Source: Rubrobacteraceae bacterium
GTDB lineage: Bacteria; Actinomycetota; Rubrobacteria; Rubrobacterales; Rubrobacteraceae
Length of the DNA: 64,000 bases
Direction of reading: 5' to 3'
Assembly (NCBI GenBank): GCA_030448125.1
Contig: JAUJNO010000004.1
Coordinates: forward strand, 99,976-163,975
Shown: positions 8,381 to 17,708 of the stretch, piece after piece
How positions within the stretch are numbered: position 1 is the stretch's first letter
Layout of the letters: every line of letters begins with the position of its first letter
Program-made: the position numbers and the translations under genes
Notes under the pieces: model-generated
The model's input: only the letters and a program-made list of their open reading frames with translations
Database searches by the model: none
Told to the model about the DNA's origin: nothing

Positions 8381-9766
8381 CTAGCCTGAAATCAGGGCTC
8401 GCAGCCGATCCCGGACGTCGGCCAGCGGCACGCGCTCCTGCTCCAGGGTGTCCCGGTCGCGGATAGTGACCTGCTTGTCGTCCAAAGTGTCGAAGTCCAC
8501 CGTGATGCAGAACGGCGTCCCCGCCTCGTCCTGGCGGCGGTAGCGGCGGCCGATCGCGCCGGAGTCGTCGTAGAAGATGCGGTAGTCGCCCTTTAGCTCG
8601 TCGTACAGCTCGCGGGCGACCGAGGCTACCGGCTCCTTCTTCGTCAGCGGGAAGACGGCGGCCTTTATGGGTGCCAGGCGCGGGTGGAGCTTGAGGACCG
8701 TGCGCTTCTCGCCGCGGACCTCTTCCTCCGCGTATGCGTCCACGAGGAAGGCGAGCATGATCCTGTCCGGCCCCGCAGCTGGCTCGATGACGTACGGTAC
8801 ATAGGAGTTGCCAGCGGCCTGGTCGAAGTAGGTCAGGTTCTCGCCTGAAAAGGCCGTGTGTTGCTTGAGGTCGAAATCCGTGCGGTTGGCGATTCCCTCC
8901 AGCTCCGACCAGCCGCGGAACGGGAAGTTGTACTCGACGTCCACGGTGCGCTTGGAGTAGTGGGAGAGCTTGTCCTTTGGGTGCTCGTAGAAGCGGAGGT
9001 TCTCCGTGTTCATGCCGAGGTCGGTGTACCAGTTCCAGCGCTCCGCGAGCCAGTACTCGTGCCATTCGGCGTCTGTCCCCGGCTCGACAAAGAACTCCAT
9101 CTCCATCTGCTCGAACTCGCGCGTGCGGAAGATGAAGTTCCCTGGCGTGATCTCGTTCCGAAAACTCTTGCCTACCTGGGCGATCCCGAACGGCACCTTC
9201 ACCCGGCTGGTCTGCAGCACGTTCTTGAAGTTGACGAAGATCCCCTGCGCCGTCTCGGGCCTCAAGTAGGCGACGTTCTCCGGGCCCTTGACCGGCCCCG
9301 TGTACGTCTCGAACATCAGGTTGAAGGGCCTGACCGGGGCGAAGTCGCGCCCGCCGTCAACCGGGTCCTTTACCCGCTCGTCGGTCTGGATGATCTCCGT
9401 GAGCTCTTCCGCGCTCAGGCCCTCGACGTCGTCACGGCCCGTCGCGTCTTCGATGAGGTGGTCGGCCCGGTAGCGCCTCCCGCTCGTGCGGCTCTCGACG
9501 AGCATGTCGTTGAACGTGGCCGTGTGCCCGGAGGCGTCCCATACCTTGGGGTGCATGATTATGGCGGAGTCCAACCCTACGACGTCGTCGCGCATGTGAA
9601 CGGTGCGGCGCCACCACTCCTCTTTTATGTTGCGCTTCATCTCGACCCCGAGCGGTCCGTAGTCGTAAGAGGAGCGTATGCCGCCGTAGATCTCCGAACT
9701 CTGGTACACGAAGCCCCGGCGCTTGCAGAAGGCCACTATCTTGTCCATCGTAACGGGCTGCGACAC
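8381..9766 (-). CDS. glyS: Glycine--tRNA ligase (alpha2 type)
   Basis: Class II aminoacyl-tRNA synthetase charging tRNA-Gly. Class II motifs are clear: [19 protein letters not shown], the glycine-type insert, [28 protein letters not shown] (motif 2) and [15 protein letters not shown] (motif 3). The C-terminal anticodon-binding domain ([16 protein letters not shown]) follows. The start chosen is the GTG at 9766, 4 nt after GGAGG, giving 461 residues. The longer frame to 9814 has no ribosome site, and an ATG at 9748 is an alternative. This is the short eukaryote/archaeon-like GlyRS found in actinobacteria rather than the alpha2-beta2 enzyme. Confidence 0.95.
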   Translation of the reverse strand: MSQPVTMDKIVAFCKRRGFVYQSSEIYGGIRSSYDYGPLGVEMKRNIKEEWWRRTVHMRDDVVGLDSAIIMHPKVWDASGHTATFNDMLVESRTSGRRYRADHLIEDATGRDDVEGLSAEELTEIIQTDERVKDPVDGGRDFAPVRPFNLMFETYTGPVKGPENVAYLRPETAQGIFVNFKNVLQTSRVKVPFGIAQVGKSFRNEITPGNFIFRTREFEQMEMEFFVEPGTDAEWHEYWLAERWNWYTDLGMNTENLRFYEHPKDKLSHYSKRTVDVEYNFPFRGWSELEGIANRTDFDLKQHTAFSGENLTYFDQAAGNSYVPYVIEPAAGPDRIMLAFLVDAYAEEEVRGEKRTVLKLHPRLAPIKAAVFPLTKKEPVASVARELYDELKGDYRIFYDDSGAIGRRYRRQDEAGTPFCITVDFDTLDDKQVTIRDRDTLEQERVPLADVRDRLRALISG

Positions 9767-9919
9767 GGATCCTCCGAACCACTCGAACGCTTGAGTCCGG
9801 AAAGATATTAACAAAGTTGCTTCAGGGTGGTGAGCCGCGGTGTTCCGGCCCGGGCCCGGTATTCGTAATAGACTTCATGCTACCGAGAACTTAGGCCGGG
9901 TAGGGAGAGGAGAGCTACT

Positions 9920-10120
9920 GTGCCCGTCATCCAATGCGACATCCGGGAAGGCCGCACCGAGGAGCAGAAGCAGGCGCTCGCGCGGGAGATAACGCGCGTC
10001 GTCCACGAGACCATAGAGTCCCCCGTCGAGTACATCTACGTCTTGATCCGGGAGACTCCCGGCGCGCATCACGTCAAGGCGGGCGAGGCGCTTGAGGACT
10101 GGAAGCCCGAAGCCCGGTAG
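9920..10120 (+). CDS. 4-oxalocrotonate tautomerase family protein
   Basis: A 66-residue tautomerase-fold protein starting at the GTG at 9920, preceded by GGGAGAGGAGA. After removal of the initiator Met, Pro would be N-terminal (M-P-V-I-Q-C-D), the catalytic base of the family. The pattern REGRTEEQKQALAREITRVV, then YIYVLIRE, matches small hexameric tautomerases. The physiological substrate cannot be inferred and no catabolic genes are adjacent. Confidence 0.85.
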   Translation: MPVIQCDIREGRTEEQKQALAREITRVVHETIESPVEYIYVLIRETPGAHHVKAGEALEDWKPEAR

Positions 10121-10179
10121 GGTAATCGGGAGCGCGATCCACGGCCGGAAACCGGGATCGTTAGGGTATAATCTCGCGC

Positions 10180-10770
10180 ATGGAGACGCTCTTTGCGGTA
10201 GGAACAGGTATCGGTCTCTCCTCTATCGCGGGGGTCAGGGCCTACCTGCCGCTCGTCCTCGTCGGGCTCTTCGCCCGGCTCGGGCTGTTCACGTTGCCGG
10301 GTCCCTTCGGCCTGCTCGACGACTGGCTCGTGATCGGGGTGCTCCTCGTGCTTGCGTTGGTCGAGACGGGTCTCGACAAGATACCGGCTCTGGACTCGGT
10401 CTTCGATTTCGTGCAGACGCCGCTTCGCATCGTCGCGGGCGCCGTGCTGTTCGCGGCGGCGCTGCAGGCCGGGATCTCTCCCGACAGCTTCGCGGAACTC
10501 GTCCCGGAGCTTGCGGCGGGCGGCGGTATCGCGGGCCTGGTGGCGGTCTCGAAAGCAATTCTACGGCCGCCGGCGAACGTCTCGACGGCCGGGGTTTCGG
10601 CGCCGTTTTTGAGCCTGTTCGAGGACGTGGTGGCGCTTTTGGGAGGCGTCATCGCCGTGCTCGTGCCGCTCGTGCCGTTCGTTCTGGTCGCGTTATTGCT
10701 ATTCTTCTTCTTCCGGGTGAGGCGGCGACGGGGGAGAAAGTACGGGGGACTCCGCATACTCGGGGATTAG
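10180..10770 (+). CDS. DUF4126-type integral membrane protein
   Basis: A 196-residue membrane protein with about five hydrophobic segments. The N-terminal pattern GTGIGLSSIAGVRAYLPLVLVGL followed by VETGLDKIPALDSVFDFVQTPLRIVAGA is typical of the DUF4126 family. It ends in a basic tail RVRRRRGRKYGG. Function unknown. A TATAAT box at 10167-10172 lies 7 nt before the ATG with no ribosome site between, so the mRNA is probably leaderless. Confidence 0.8.
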   Translation: METLFAVGTGIGLSSIAGVRAYLPLVLVGLFARLGLFTLPGPFGLLDDWLVIGVLLVLALVETGLDKIPALDSVFDFVQTPLRIVAGAVLFAAALQAGISPDSFAELVPELAAGGGIAGLVAVSKAILRPPANVSTAGVSAPFLSLFEDVVALLGGVIAVLVPLVPFVLVALLLFFFFRVRRRRGRKYGGLRILGD

Positions 10771-10804
10771 TCGGGGGTAACTGGCGCTCTTTGGGGAGGG
10801 TGCT

Positions 10805-11755
10805 GTGGACGAGCGAGAGATCATCATCGTCAAGGGGGATCGGGAGACCCTGTTTTCGCGCGGTGTCCTGGCCCAGACCCTGGCCCAGGCCGGCGCAAAG
10901 CTCGAGCTGGCCCACCGCATAGCGAGCGAGGTCCGCGCCGAGCTCTTGGCCGAGGAGAAGCTGGTGGTCGAGGAGGAGGAGGTCCTCGCGCGTATGCGGG
11001 CGAAGCTCCAGGTCACCGACGCCCTCGTCGTCCCGCGTCTGGACAAGTGGCGCGTCTTGCGCGAGACGACCGAGCCTATCGTGGTCCTGATCGGGGGGGC
11101 TACGGGGGTCGGGACCAGCACGCTCGCGGCGGACGTCGCCAGGCGGTTGAACATACAGAGCGTGATCGGGACGGACTCCATCCGCGAGGTCTTGCGGCGC
11201 GCGATAAGCCCGGACCTGTTGCCCGTACTCCACAAGAGCTCCTACGAGATTGAGCCGGAGGACATCCGGGTGCCGGTTAGCGAAGAGGAGACCGTTCTCT
11301 TTGGCTACCGGGCGCAGGCCTCGCAGGTCTGCGTGGGGGTCGAGGCGATAGTCGAGCGGGGCATCAAGGAGGGGACGAACTTGGTCGTAGAGGGTGTACA
11401 CCTGGCGCCGGAGATCATCCTGGACCGCTACAAGGACCACCCGAACGTCTGCCCGCTGGTCGTCTACCTCTCCGACGAAGAGGCCCACCGCGCCCGCTTC
11501 CACGTGAGGGCTCTGGGTACGGCGATGCGGCGCCCGGCGGAGGAGTACATCGCCTACATGGAGGAGATACGCCAGATCCACGACTACATCCTCCGGAGCG
11601 CCACGCGCTGCGGGATCTACGCGGTCGAGAACCTCTCTATAGAGTCGACCTCCGACGCCGCCGTCGCCTTCGTCGCCAACCGGGTCTACGACATGGCCGA
11701 GAAGGCCGGCGGCCGCCGCTCATCCTCGCTCCTGCTGGACGCCAGCCAGGGCTAG
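10805..11755 (+). CDS. 2-phosphoglycerate kinase
   Basis: A 316-residue kinase predicted to phosphorylate 2-phosphoglycerate to 2,3-bisphosphoglycerate. The N-terminal ~90 residues form an ATP-cone-like domain (REIIIVKGDRETLFSRGVLAQTL). The kinase domain has a P-loop GGATGVGTSTLAADVARRL and GTDSIREVLRRAISPDLLP, then LVVEGVHLAPEI and RFHVRALGTAMRRPAEEYI. In methanogens the enzyme leads to cyclic 2,3-diphosphoglycerate, a thermoprotective solute. In bacteria the product is less certain, and no cyclase gene is visible in this window. Start GTG at 10805. Confidence 0.82.
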   Translation: MDEREIIIVKGDRETLFSRGVLAQTLAQAGAKLELAHRIASEVRAELLAEEKLVVEEEEVLARMRAKLQVTDALVVPRLDKWRVLRETTEPIVVLIGGATGVGTSTLAADVARRLNIQSVIGTDSIREVLRRAISPDLLPVLHKSSYEIEPEDIRVPVSEEETVLFGYRAQASQVCVGVEAIVERGIKEGTNLVVEGVHLAPEIILDRYKDHPNVCPLVVYLSDEEAHRARFHVRALGTAMRRPAEEYIAYMEEIRQIHDYILRSATRCGIYAVENLSIESTSDAAVAFVANRVYDMAEKAGGRRSSSLLLDASQG

Positions 11756-11830
11756 GGAGCAGGGGGTAGCTGTCCGGTGCTCCCCGCGCAAAACGGGTAG
11801 AATATGGAGACGGCTCAGGAGGTGCGCGGG

Positions 11831-12313
11831 ATGCTGGACAAGCAGAGACTCACGACTTTCGTGCTCGGTGGGATAGCCGGGGCTTTGGCGGGTGTCCTCC
11901 TCGCTCCAAAGTCCGGCAAAGAGCTCCGCGGCTCCATAACCTCGCGCGCGGGCGAGGCCCGCGAGCGGGGCCGCGAGACCTACTTCGAGGCCCAGGAGCG
12001 GATGCAGGAACGCCTCGCCGAATCGCGCGAACACCCCCCAAGGTCCAGAGAGACCGCCCCCGAGCAGGCCGAAGACCTGCTCGGACCGGCGACCGCGCCG
12101 GAGCCCGTGCTCGGTCACGAGTCGCCAGCGGGAGCGCCACCGGGTTCGCCGCCGCTCCGGGATGTATCGTGGGACGCGCCCCGCCCGGCGCCCGGCGAGG
12201 AACCCGACCCGGAGGAGATCCGGCGGAAGATCCAGGAGACCCGCTCGCGTCTGCGGGCGAGGCTGGACACCCCTCCCGAACCTGAAGATACTCCCGGCGG
12301 CCGCGATGCGTAA
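11831..12313 (+). CDS. YtxH domain-containing protein
   Basis: A 160-residue protein begun at the ATG at 11831, 8 nt after AGGAGG. An earlier in-frame ATG at 11804 is only 1 nt after a TAGAAT box (11797-11802) that looks like the promoter, so it is unlikely to be the start. Residues ~5-40 give one membrane segment ending in LAPKSGKELRG, the YtxH signature. The rest is a Glu/Arg-rich coiled coil followed by a Pro/Glu-rich low-complexity tail. YtxH proteins are envelope-associated stress proteins of unclear mechanism. Confidence 0.72.
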   Translation: MLDKQRLTTFVLGGIAGALAGVLLAPKSGKELRGSITSRAGEARERGRETYFEAQERMQERLAESREHPPRSRETAPEQAEDLLGPATAPEPVLGHESPAGAPPGSPPLRDVSWDAPRPAPGEEPDPEEIRRKIQETRSRLRARLDTPPEPEDTPGGRDA

Positions 12314-12385
12314 GATCGGCTGTTACGCCCGGCGTAAGCGCGGTCTGGAGTCGCCCGTAACTTCTCCTTCGGGGCAGGTTGGGGT

Positions 12386-13030
12386 ATGAGGATGCGGCCG
12401 ATACCCTTCATTCCGACGGTCTCGGAGATCACCGCCGGGGAAGCCGGCGAGATACAGGGGCTTGAGGCGGTCATCTCTTACTGGACGGAGGGTGAGCGCT
12501 CGGCCGAGGAGTGGGTAAGGGAGGTCGTAGACTTCTGGGGACCCGCCGGGTTCGTGAAACGCCGGGGGGATGAGGTTCTTGGCTTCGCGGTGTACGGGCC
12601 ACAGGAATGCCTGCCCCGGGCCGGGCAGTATCCGGTGGGACCTTTGGACGAGAACGCCGCGCTCCTGGCGTACCTGGAGGGTGACGCGCGTACCTGCCGC
12701 CACCTCCTGGTGCGGGTGATGCGGGACCTCAGACTCCGTGGGTTCGGCGGGGTCGAGGCGGTCGCGAGTGACCTCGGGCTGCCGCGGCACGTCTCAACGA
12801 GGTTCCTCTCCGAGAGCGGCTGGAAGCCGGTGTGCCGGGGCTGGCGCGCGGGCTTCCCCTACACCCTGATGCGGGCCGACTTCGGGAGCATCGTGGAGGT
12901 CGGTGAGCTGGCTCGCGGGCTGATGGGACGGGTGAAGCTGCCGGTCCTCAAGGCGCCTCCCGTACCCCAGGGTACCCCTATATCGGTACCCATGCACGCG
13001 AGGGTCAGGGCGCGAGAACGGCGGTCTTGA
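12386..13030 (+). CDS. GNAT-like hypothetical protein
   Basis: A 214-residue soluble protein whose middle resembles an acetyltransferase fold: EGERSAEEWVREVVDFWGPAGFVKRRGDEVLGFAVYGP, then LLVRVMRDLRLRGFGGVEAVASD and a FLSESGWKPV end. The acetyl-CoA R-x-x-G-x-A/G loop is not obvious, so catalytic function is doubtful. The last 26 bases overlap the 3' end of the convergent gene on the other strand. ATG codons at 12386 and 12392 are both possible starts. Confidence 0.6.
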   Translation: MRMRPIPFIPTVSEITAGEAGEIQGLEAVISYWTEGERSAEEWVREVVDFWGPAGFVKRRGDEVLGFAVYGPQECLPRAGQYPVGPLDENAALLAYLEGDARTCRHLLVRVMRDLRLRGFGGVEAVASDLGLPRHVSTRFLSESGWKPVCRGWRAGFPYTLMRADFGSIVEVGELARGLMGRVKLPVLKAPPVPQGTPISVPMHARVRARERRS

Positions 13031-13523
13031 CCGCCGAGGCGCCTTCGGGGGCCGTTGCCCTGACCTCCAGTATCTCCCGGGATTGCGAATCCGCGCCGGC
13101 GGGGGCCTCGCGGCTCGCGGCCGGCAGCGGTGGGGAGAGGTCGATCTCGAACTCCACGGTCGCCGGTTCGTTGGGCGCCAACTGCTCTACCGTCTCCCGA
13201 TAGGAGCGCTTGCGGGGTTGGGCGGTGTCCCCGGAGGTGACGTCGAGCGTGAGATCCACGCTCGGGAACTCCTCGTCTCCCCCGTTCTCCACGTCTAAGG
13301 CGAGCCTCTGGCCGGGTTTACGCTCGAGCCCCTCCAGCCGGTCCTCGGGGAGCTCCAGCACGAGGGTGGGCTTCGAGTCCTGAGCTTTCGAGGGATCGGC
13401 CTGAGGGATCGGGCCGTCGCTTACCGTCAGGCCGCCACCGAGGTTGGCGAGCAGCAGGAAAGCCCCGGCGGTCGCCAAAAAGGCCACCGCCGCGCCCAGA
13501 GTCCAGAGGGCGACGCCTCTCAC
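13005..13523 (-). CDS. Single-pass envelope protein of unknown function
   Basis: A 172-residue protein with one N-terminal membrane segment (ALWTLGAAVAFLATAGAFLLLANLGG) and an exported domain of beta character (LALDVENGGDEEFPSVDLTLDVTSGD). That domain resembles a FxLYD or CARDB-like extracellular Ig fold. Its ATG overlaps the stop of the upstream lipoprotein gene by 4 bases (ATGA), so the two are translationally coupled. Part of the sensor-kinase operon. Confidence 0.62.
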   Translation of the reverse strand: MRGVALWTLGAAVAFLATAGAFLLLANLGGGLTVSDGPIPQADPSKAQDSKPTLVLELPEDRLEGLERKPGQRLALDVENGGDEEFPSVDLTLDVTSGDTAQPRKRSYRETVEQLAPNEPATVEFEIDLSPPLPAASREAPAGADSQSREILEVRATAPEGASAVKTAVLAP

Positions 13524-14824
13524 CCTTCGGATTCTCCTTCCACCGGGAGGTCTGTGACCGGCACCTCGTAGAGGTTGTAGAAGGCGGACGAGAGGCTCTG
13601 TGCCGGCGCGTCGTACACCTTGGGGCCGGAGAGGGCGCCGCGGGCGACGAGGATCACGGAACGGCCGTCCGGGGACCAGGCGAGGTCGAGGGGGTTGGTC
13701 TTTACCTCCATGTTCTCGTTGGCCGTGGCGGCTTCCAGGGTCTCCGAAGCGAGGTCCAGGACGTACAGGTTGGTCGGAGAGCCCGGGTTCCTGCGGCCTA
13801 CTACGGCCAGACGGTCCCCATCCGGGGAGACTTTGATGCTCGCGGCCACGAAGTCCTCGCCGACGCCGGGCACCGGCTCGGGCGTGTACGAGTACGAGCC
13901 CGTCGGCACCCGGTAGAGACCGTAGACGGCGGGGTTCCTGTCGCCCGCCGCGGGATCGGCGGCCTCACCGGCCACGAAGTGGATCCCCCTTGGCGTCCAC
14001 TGGGGCGCTCCCAGGATCTCCACCCCCACCGGGAGGCGCGCCACGCGACTCGCTCTGCCCTCCGAGAACTGGTAAGTCTGTACCTCGAACCGTCCTTCGC
14101 CGCCGCCGGTATCGCGCCGGACAGCCATGACCGCCCTGCGTCCGTCCGGCGAGATCGAGAGCCCGGTAACGGAGCCTTTGATGCTTCTCAGGTAGACCCT
14201 CGCCGTTTCCTCCGAGCCCCGCAGGAGCACCAGCCTGCTGGATGTTGGCTCTTCGGCAGACTCCGGGGGTACCGCCACGGCGGCGAGGGCTCCTCCGTCC
14301 GGGACGGCGCCCGCGGCCGTGACCCTCTCGACGCTCCTGGCGACATCGGAGGAGCCGTCCGACAAGGAGCCGTCTGGGCGCACGTTGAAGAGGGGGCTCG
14401 GGGTGGGCGCCGTCCCTGCGCCCCGGTCTCCGGTTTCGTCTCGCGGGCCCAGGATCGCCATGCCTTCGTCGGTTAGCCACTCGGCGTGTCCGGCGCCGAA
14501 GTTGTTCGCGGTCCTGGGGCGGGAGGTCCGGGCGTAGAGGGGCTTCTCGGCCACGTAACCGTCGAGTACGAACGCCACCTTCTCGCCGGAGGGACTCACG
14601 CGCGGCGAGCCTTTGTCTCCGGGCCCAAAGCTCAAGGGACGCACACCCGGGCCGAGGCCAAGGTCCGTCGCCGTCCCCGCGGACGCAGGCGGTATGGTCT
14701 CCCCCTCTCGCGCGTCCCCCGGGAGAAGCCCGCACCCGGCGAGCATGGGGGTGAGCGCCAGGGCGAGCGACGTGAAAGCCGCCGGCAGCGTGGCCGCGAG
14801 CCGGATCCTCTCTCTAGAGAGCAT
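13520..14824 (-). CDS. Lipoprotein with WD40-like/TolB-type beta-propeller repeats
   Basis: A 434-residue exported protein. Signal peptide with lipobox MLAGC. Repeated blade signatures follow: SPRVSPSGEKVAFVLDGY, GLSISPDGRRAVMAV, ASIKVSPDGDRLAVVG and DLAWSPDGRSVILVA, typical of PD40/LpqB propellers. It overlaps the histidine-kinase gene by 11 bases. In actinobacteria an LpqB-like propeller lipoprotein is encoded beside the MtrAB two-component pair and modulates the kinase, so the same role is plausible here (inference), although the protein lacks the LpqB N-terminal domain. Confidence 0.75.
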   Translation of the reverse strand: MLSRERIRLAATLPAAFTSLALALTPMLAGCGLLPGDAREGETIPPASAGTATDLGLGPGVRPLSFGPGDKGSPRVSPSGEKVAFVLDGYVAEKPLYARTSRPRTANNFGAGHAEWLTDEGMAILGPRDETGDRGAGTAPTPSPLFNVRPDGSLSDGSSDVARSVERVTAAGAVPDGGALAAVAVPPESAEEPTSSRLVLLRGSEETARVYLRSIKGSVTGLSISPDGRRAVMAVRRDTGGGEGRFEVQTYQFSEGRASRVARLPVGVEILGAPQWTPRGIHFVAGEAADPAAGDRNPAVYGLYRVPTGSYSYTPEPVPGVGEDFVAASIKVSPDGDRLAVVGRRNPGSPTNLYVLDLASETLEAATANENMEVKTNPLDLAWSPDGRSVILVARGALSGPKVYDAPAQSLSSAFYNLYEVPVTDLPVEGESEG

Positions 14825-16760
14825 ATGAGGAGGCGGAGCGGGGAAGGGGAGCTTTGGGGAGCCGGACGTCGAACGTGGAACCCGCGCCCACCTCGCTCTT
14901 CACGGAGAGGTGGCCGCCGTGCAACTCCACGATCTGCTTGCTGATGGCGAGGCCGAGCCCGCTGCCTCCGGTGGTCCGCGAGCGGTCCTTGTTGACCCGG
15001 TAGAACCGGTCAAAGAGGTTCGGGAGGTCCTCTTCGGGGATGCCGACCCCCGTATCCGAGATGCGCACGGTCACGGAGTCGACGTCGTCCAGCACGCGTA
15101 CATTCACCTGAGCGCCGGGGTCTGAGTACTTGGTCGCATTGTCGAGGAGGTTTAGCAAGACCTGGTAGATCTTCTGCGCGTCACAGACACATTGGCGCCG
15201 GTCGGCGAAGGCGCCGCCGCTGTCTCCCGCACCGTCGTCGTAGTGGATCTCGATGCCGAACCTCTTCGCTTTGGCTTCTATGCTGCTCAAGGCGCTCCTT
15301 ATGACCTCGTCCAGGTCGGTCGGCGCCACCTCCAGGGAGTACTGCCGGGAATCCATCAGGGCGAGGGTGAGGAGCTCCTCGACCATCGCCCTGATGCGCT
15401 TGAGCTCTCCGTCGGCGATCTCCAGAGCCCGGTGTTCCAGGGGGTCCAACCTCTCCCGAGCCCGCTCGATGAGGTCCACCGCACTCTGGATGGTGGTGAG
15501 AGGCGTACGCAACTCGTGGGAGACATCCGAGACGAAGGCGGTCTTGGCCCTCTCCAACGACCGGTACTCGGTTATGTCCCTCACCGCCAGGATAGCCCCG
15601 ACGCCGGAGACGTTGCCGGCGGAGACGTTCGCGAGCCGGTCAGCTTTGGGGACGTTCATGCGGGCGGCGTAGGCCCAGTAGATCTTCTCGCCTTCTACTT
15701 CGATCTCCCGAACGGCGGCGCCGGTGGAGGAGGCTTCGCGCAGGCAGGTGAGGACGTCCTCGTGCACCTCGAGCTCCGAGAGCCGGCGCCCGAAGGAGGA
15801 CGGTTCTATGCCGAGCATCCGGGCGGCGGCGGGGTTGGCCATCGTCACGCGCTCTTCGGTGTCGGTGGCGACGACCGCCTCGGGGGAGGCTTCCAGGACC
15901 GCCTCCAGGTGGGACTTCTGGCGTTGTATCTCGCCGACGTAGTGCTGGAGCTCCTCGGCCATGTAGTTAAAGGCCCGGGCCACCTCGCCGAGCTCGTCGT
16001 CGCTCTTTACGGGCACGAAGCTGTAATCGCCGGAGGCGACCCGTATCGCGGCATCACGGGTCTCCATGAGGGGGCGCGCGATCTGTCGCGCCAGGATCAA
16101 GCTCCCCAGACCTGCCAGGAGCACGCTGGTTCCTATGGCCCCGAGGATACCGTATCTCAGGAAGGTGAGCGTCTGCTCCAACCCCTCCCCAGGCGATTCA
16201 TATACGAGGGCCCCCCGCGCGGTTCCGTCCGCCCCGGAGAGCGGCCAGACCACCACGTAGCGCGGTGAGCCGCCGAACGGGTTGCCGTTGAGCGGCACGA
16301 GCCGGCCCTCGCCCCGCGATGGCTCTTCGGCCTCCTCCAGAACCTCCTCGTCGAGGTCGAGCCGCTCGTAAGCCTCGTCCGGGGAGACGGCCTCTCCCTG
16401 ACCATCCCTGGCCGCCAGCGGTTCGCCTTCAGGTCCCACGTAGAGCACTCCGAGCCCCGTCGGGTCGGAGACCGACCGGACCAGCTCTTCGGCGTAGGTC
16501 TCCGGGGAGGGAAAGGTCCCATCCTCGGGGTCGCGCAGGCCCTCCAGGAACACCCCGGCGCCCGCGTTCGCCGTCTGGGAGCGCCGGGCGAGCGAGTCGC
16601 GCTCCTCCGCGAGGAGCCGGTCTTCGGCGAAGTAGTAGAGGACGAGCCCGATCACGAGGCTCGTCGTCGCCGAGATGCCGACGAGCGCCGCGAAGACGCG
16701 CGCCCTGAAAGAGAGCGGCGGCAGAGGATGCTTCCGGTGCTCTTTATCCACCCGGCGCAT
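14814..16760 (-). CDS. Membrane sensor histidine kinase (HAMP-PAS-HisKA-HATPase)
   Basis: A 648-residue sensor with a first membrane helix at ~20-45, an extracytoplasmic domain at ~46-200 and a second helix at ~203-224. HAMP follows (ARPLMETRDAAIRVASGDYSFVP), then a PAS domain at ~285-395. HisKA has H415 in SDVSHELRTPL. The ATPase has LLNLLDNATKYSDPG (N box), ISDTGVGIPEEDLPNLFDRFYR (G1/F) and TGGSGLGLAISK (G2). This is the PhoR/VicK/MtrB architecture. The ATG at 16760 abuts AGGAG with no spacer, so the GTG at 16751 may be the true start. It partners the response regulator just upstream. Confidence 0.92.
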   Translation of the reverse strand: MRRVDKEHRKHPLPPLSFRARVFAALVGISATTSLVIGLVLYYFAEDRLLAEERDSLARRSQTANAGAGVFLEGLRDPEDGTFPSPETYAEELVRSVSDPTGLGVLYVGPEGEPLAARDGQGEAVSPDEAYERLDLDEEVLEEAEEPSRGEGRLVPLNGNPFGGSPRYVVVWPLSGADGTARGALVYESPGEGLEQTLTFLRYGILGAIGTSVLLAGLGSLILARQIARPLMETRDAAIRVASGDYSFVPVKSDDELGEVARAFNYMAEELQHYVGEIQRQKSHLEAVLEASPEAVVATDTEERVTMANPAAARMLGIEPSSFGRRLSELEVHEDVLTCLREASSTGAAVREIEVEGEKIYWAYAARMNVPKADRLANVSAGNVSGVGAILAVRDITEYRSLERAKTAFVSDVSHELRTPLTTIQSAVDLIERARERLDPLEHRALEIADGELKRIRAMVEELLTLALMDSRQYSLEVAPTDLDEVIRSALSSIEAKAKRFGIEIHYDDGAGDSGGAFADRRQCVCDAQKIYQVLLNLLDNATKYSDPGAQVNVRVLDDVDSVTVRISDTGVGIPEEDLPNLFDRFYRVNKDRSRTTGGSGLGLAISKQIVELHGGHLSVKSEVGAGSTFDVRLPKAPLPRSASSYAL

Positions 16761-16829
16761 CTCCTACGCGGTCATGGGCGCCGGAGCCGGCGACGAGGTT
16801 GGGCACGCCGTCCGGCACGCCGCCTCTCT

Positions 16830-17543
16830 TCAGGCGCTCCGGGTCGCGGTGACGGACGGGCGGGCCGCCCGGTAGCCGACGCTCGGGACGGTCTGGATGA
16901 TGCGTGGCTCCTTGGGCTCGCACTCGACCTTAGCGCGCAACCGCGAGATGTGTACGTCTATGTAGCGGCTCGCCAGGTAATGCGAGCCCGTCGAGACGGC
17001 CTCGGAGATCTGGGTGCGCGTGAAGGCTCGACCCGGACGCTTCATGAGGAGCGCGAGTATCTTGAACTCGGTCGGTGTTAGCTCTAAGGACTCGCCGTGC
17101 TTGGTGACCGTGTAGCCGTTCGGGTCGAGCTCCAGGGGACCGAGCCGCAAGGCGCCGTCCCGGTCCCTGCCCTCCTGCCGCCCGAACCTCCTCAGGATGG
17201 CCCGGATGCGCGCCAGGAGCTCCTTGGTGTCGAAGGGCTTGGTGATGTAGTCGTCCGCCCCAAGCTCCAGGCCCACGACCTTATCTACCGACTGGCTCTT
17301 CGCCGTAAGCATGACCACCGGAACGTCGCTCTTGTCGCGGATCTTCTTCAGTACCTCGAAACCGCTAATCCTGGGCAGCATCACGTCCAAGACCACAAGG
17401 TCCAGGCCCTCGCGCCCGACCTCGCGCAAGGCCTCCGCCCCGTCGGCAGCCGTGATCACCCGGTACCCCTCCGACGACAACACGATCGACATGACCTCCA
17501 AGAGCGCCGCATCGTCGTCTACGAGTAAAACCGTCTCTTCCAA
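16830..17543 (-). CDS. OmpR/PhoB-family response regulator
   Basis: A 237-residue regulator from the TTG at 17543. The receiver has acidic pocket D9-D10-D11, phosphoacceptor D53 (VVLDVMLP), the conserved Thr in MLTAKS and the Lys in TKPFD. The C-terminal winged helix (ELTPTEFKILALLMKRPGRAFTR, then RYIDVHISRLRAKVE and IQTVPSVGYR) binds DNA repeats. GAGGAGG lies 13 nt before the TTG. An in-frame ATG at 17594 lies only 6 nt after a TATAAT box at 17606-17601 and has no ribosome site, so it is probably too close to the transcription start to be used. It is the first gene of a four-gene operon with the kinase and two envelope proteins. Confidence 0.92.
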   Translation of the reverse strand: MEETVLLVDDDAALLEVMSIVLSSEGYRVITAADGAEALREVGREGLDLVVLDVMLPRISGFEVLKKIRDKSDVPVVMLTAKSQSVDKVVGLELGADDYITKPFDTKELLARIRAILRRFGRQEGRDRDGALRLGPLELDPNGYTVTKHGESLELTPTEFKILALLMKRPGRAFTRTQISEAVSTGSHYLASRYIDVHISRLRAKVECEPKEPRIIQTVPSVGYRAARPSVTATRSA

Positions 17544-17600
17544 AAAACCTAGTAACCTCCTCGGAATACCGCCGGTCGCGCCAGCACCCCCCACCCATAC

Positions 17601-17606
17601 ATTATA
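17601..17606 (-). promoter_or_regulatory. -10 box of the response-regulator operon
   Basis: A perfect TATAAT on the minus strand, with no good -35 element 17 bases upstream, suggesting an activated promoter. It is back-to-back with the dnaK promoter about 33 bases away. Confidence 0.5.
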
Positions 17607-17638
17607 CTCCTGAACCCCTTTTCGGACCCGTCTGAAAC

Positions 17639-17667
17639 TTGAACACGGTACACTAAGATTTTATAAT
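17639..17667 (+). promoter_or_regulatory. dnaK operon promoter with possible degenerate HspR site
   Basis: TTGAAC (17639-17644), a 17-bp spacer and a perfect TATAAT (17662-17667) form a near-consensus sigma-A promoter 42 bases before the dnaK start. The left element lies in CTTGAAC, followed 7 bases later by ACTAAG. This resembles a worn HAIR operator (CTTGAGT-N7-ACTCAAG) overlapping the -35. Because hspR is the last gene of this operon, autoregulation at this site is expected, but the match is partial. Confidence 0.6.
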
Positions 17668-17708
17668 CCCAACGACTAAGATAAACGTACCTCGACAGGA
17701 GGGATGGG

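Noticed and set aside
15192..16268. 358-residue frame opposite the histidine kinase
   Set aside because: Gly/Pro/Val-rich shadow of an unambiguous HisKA-HATPase gene.
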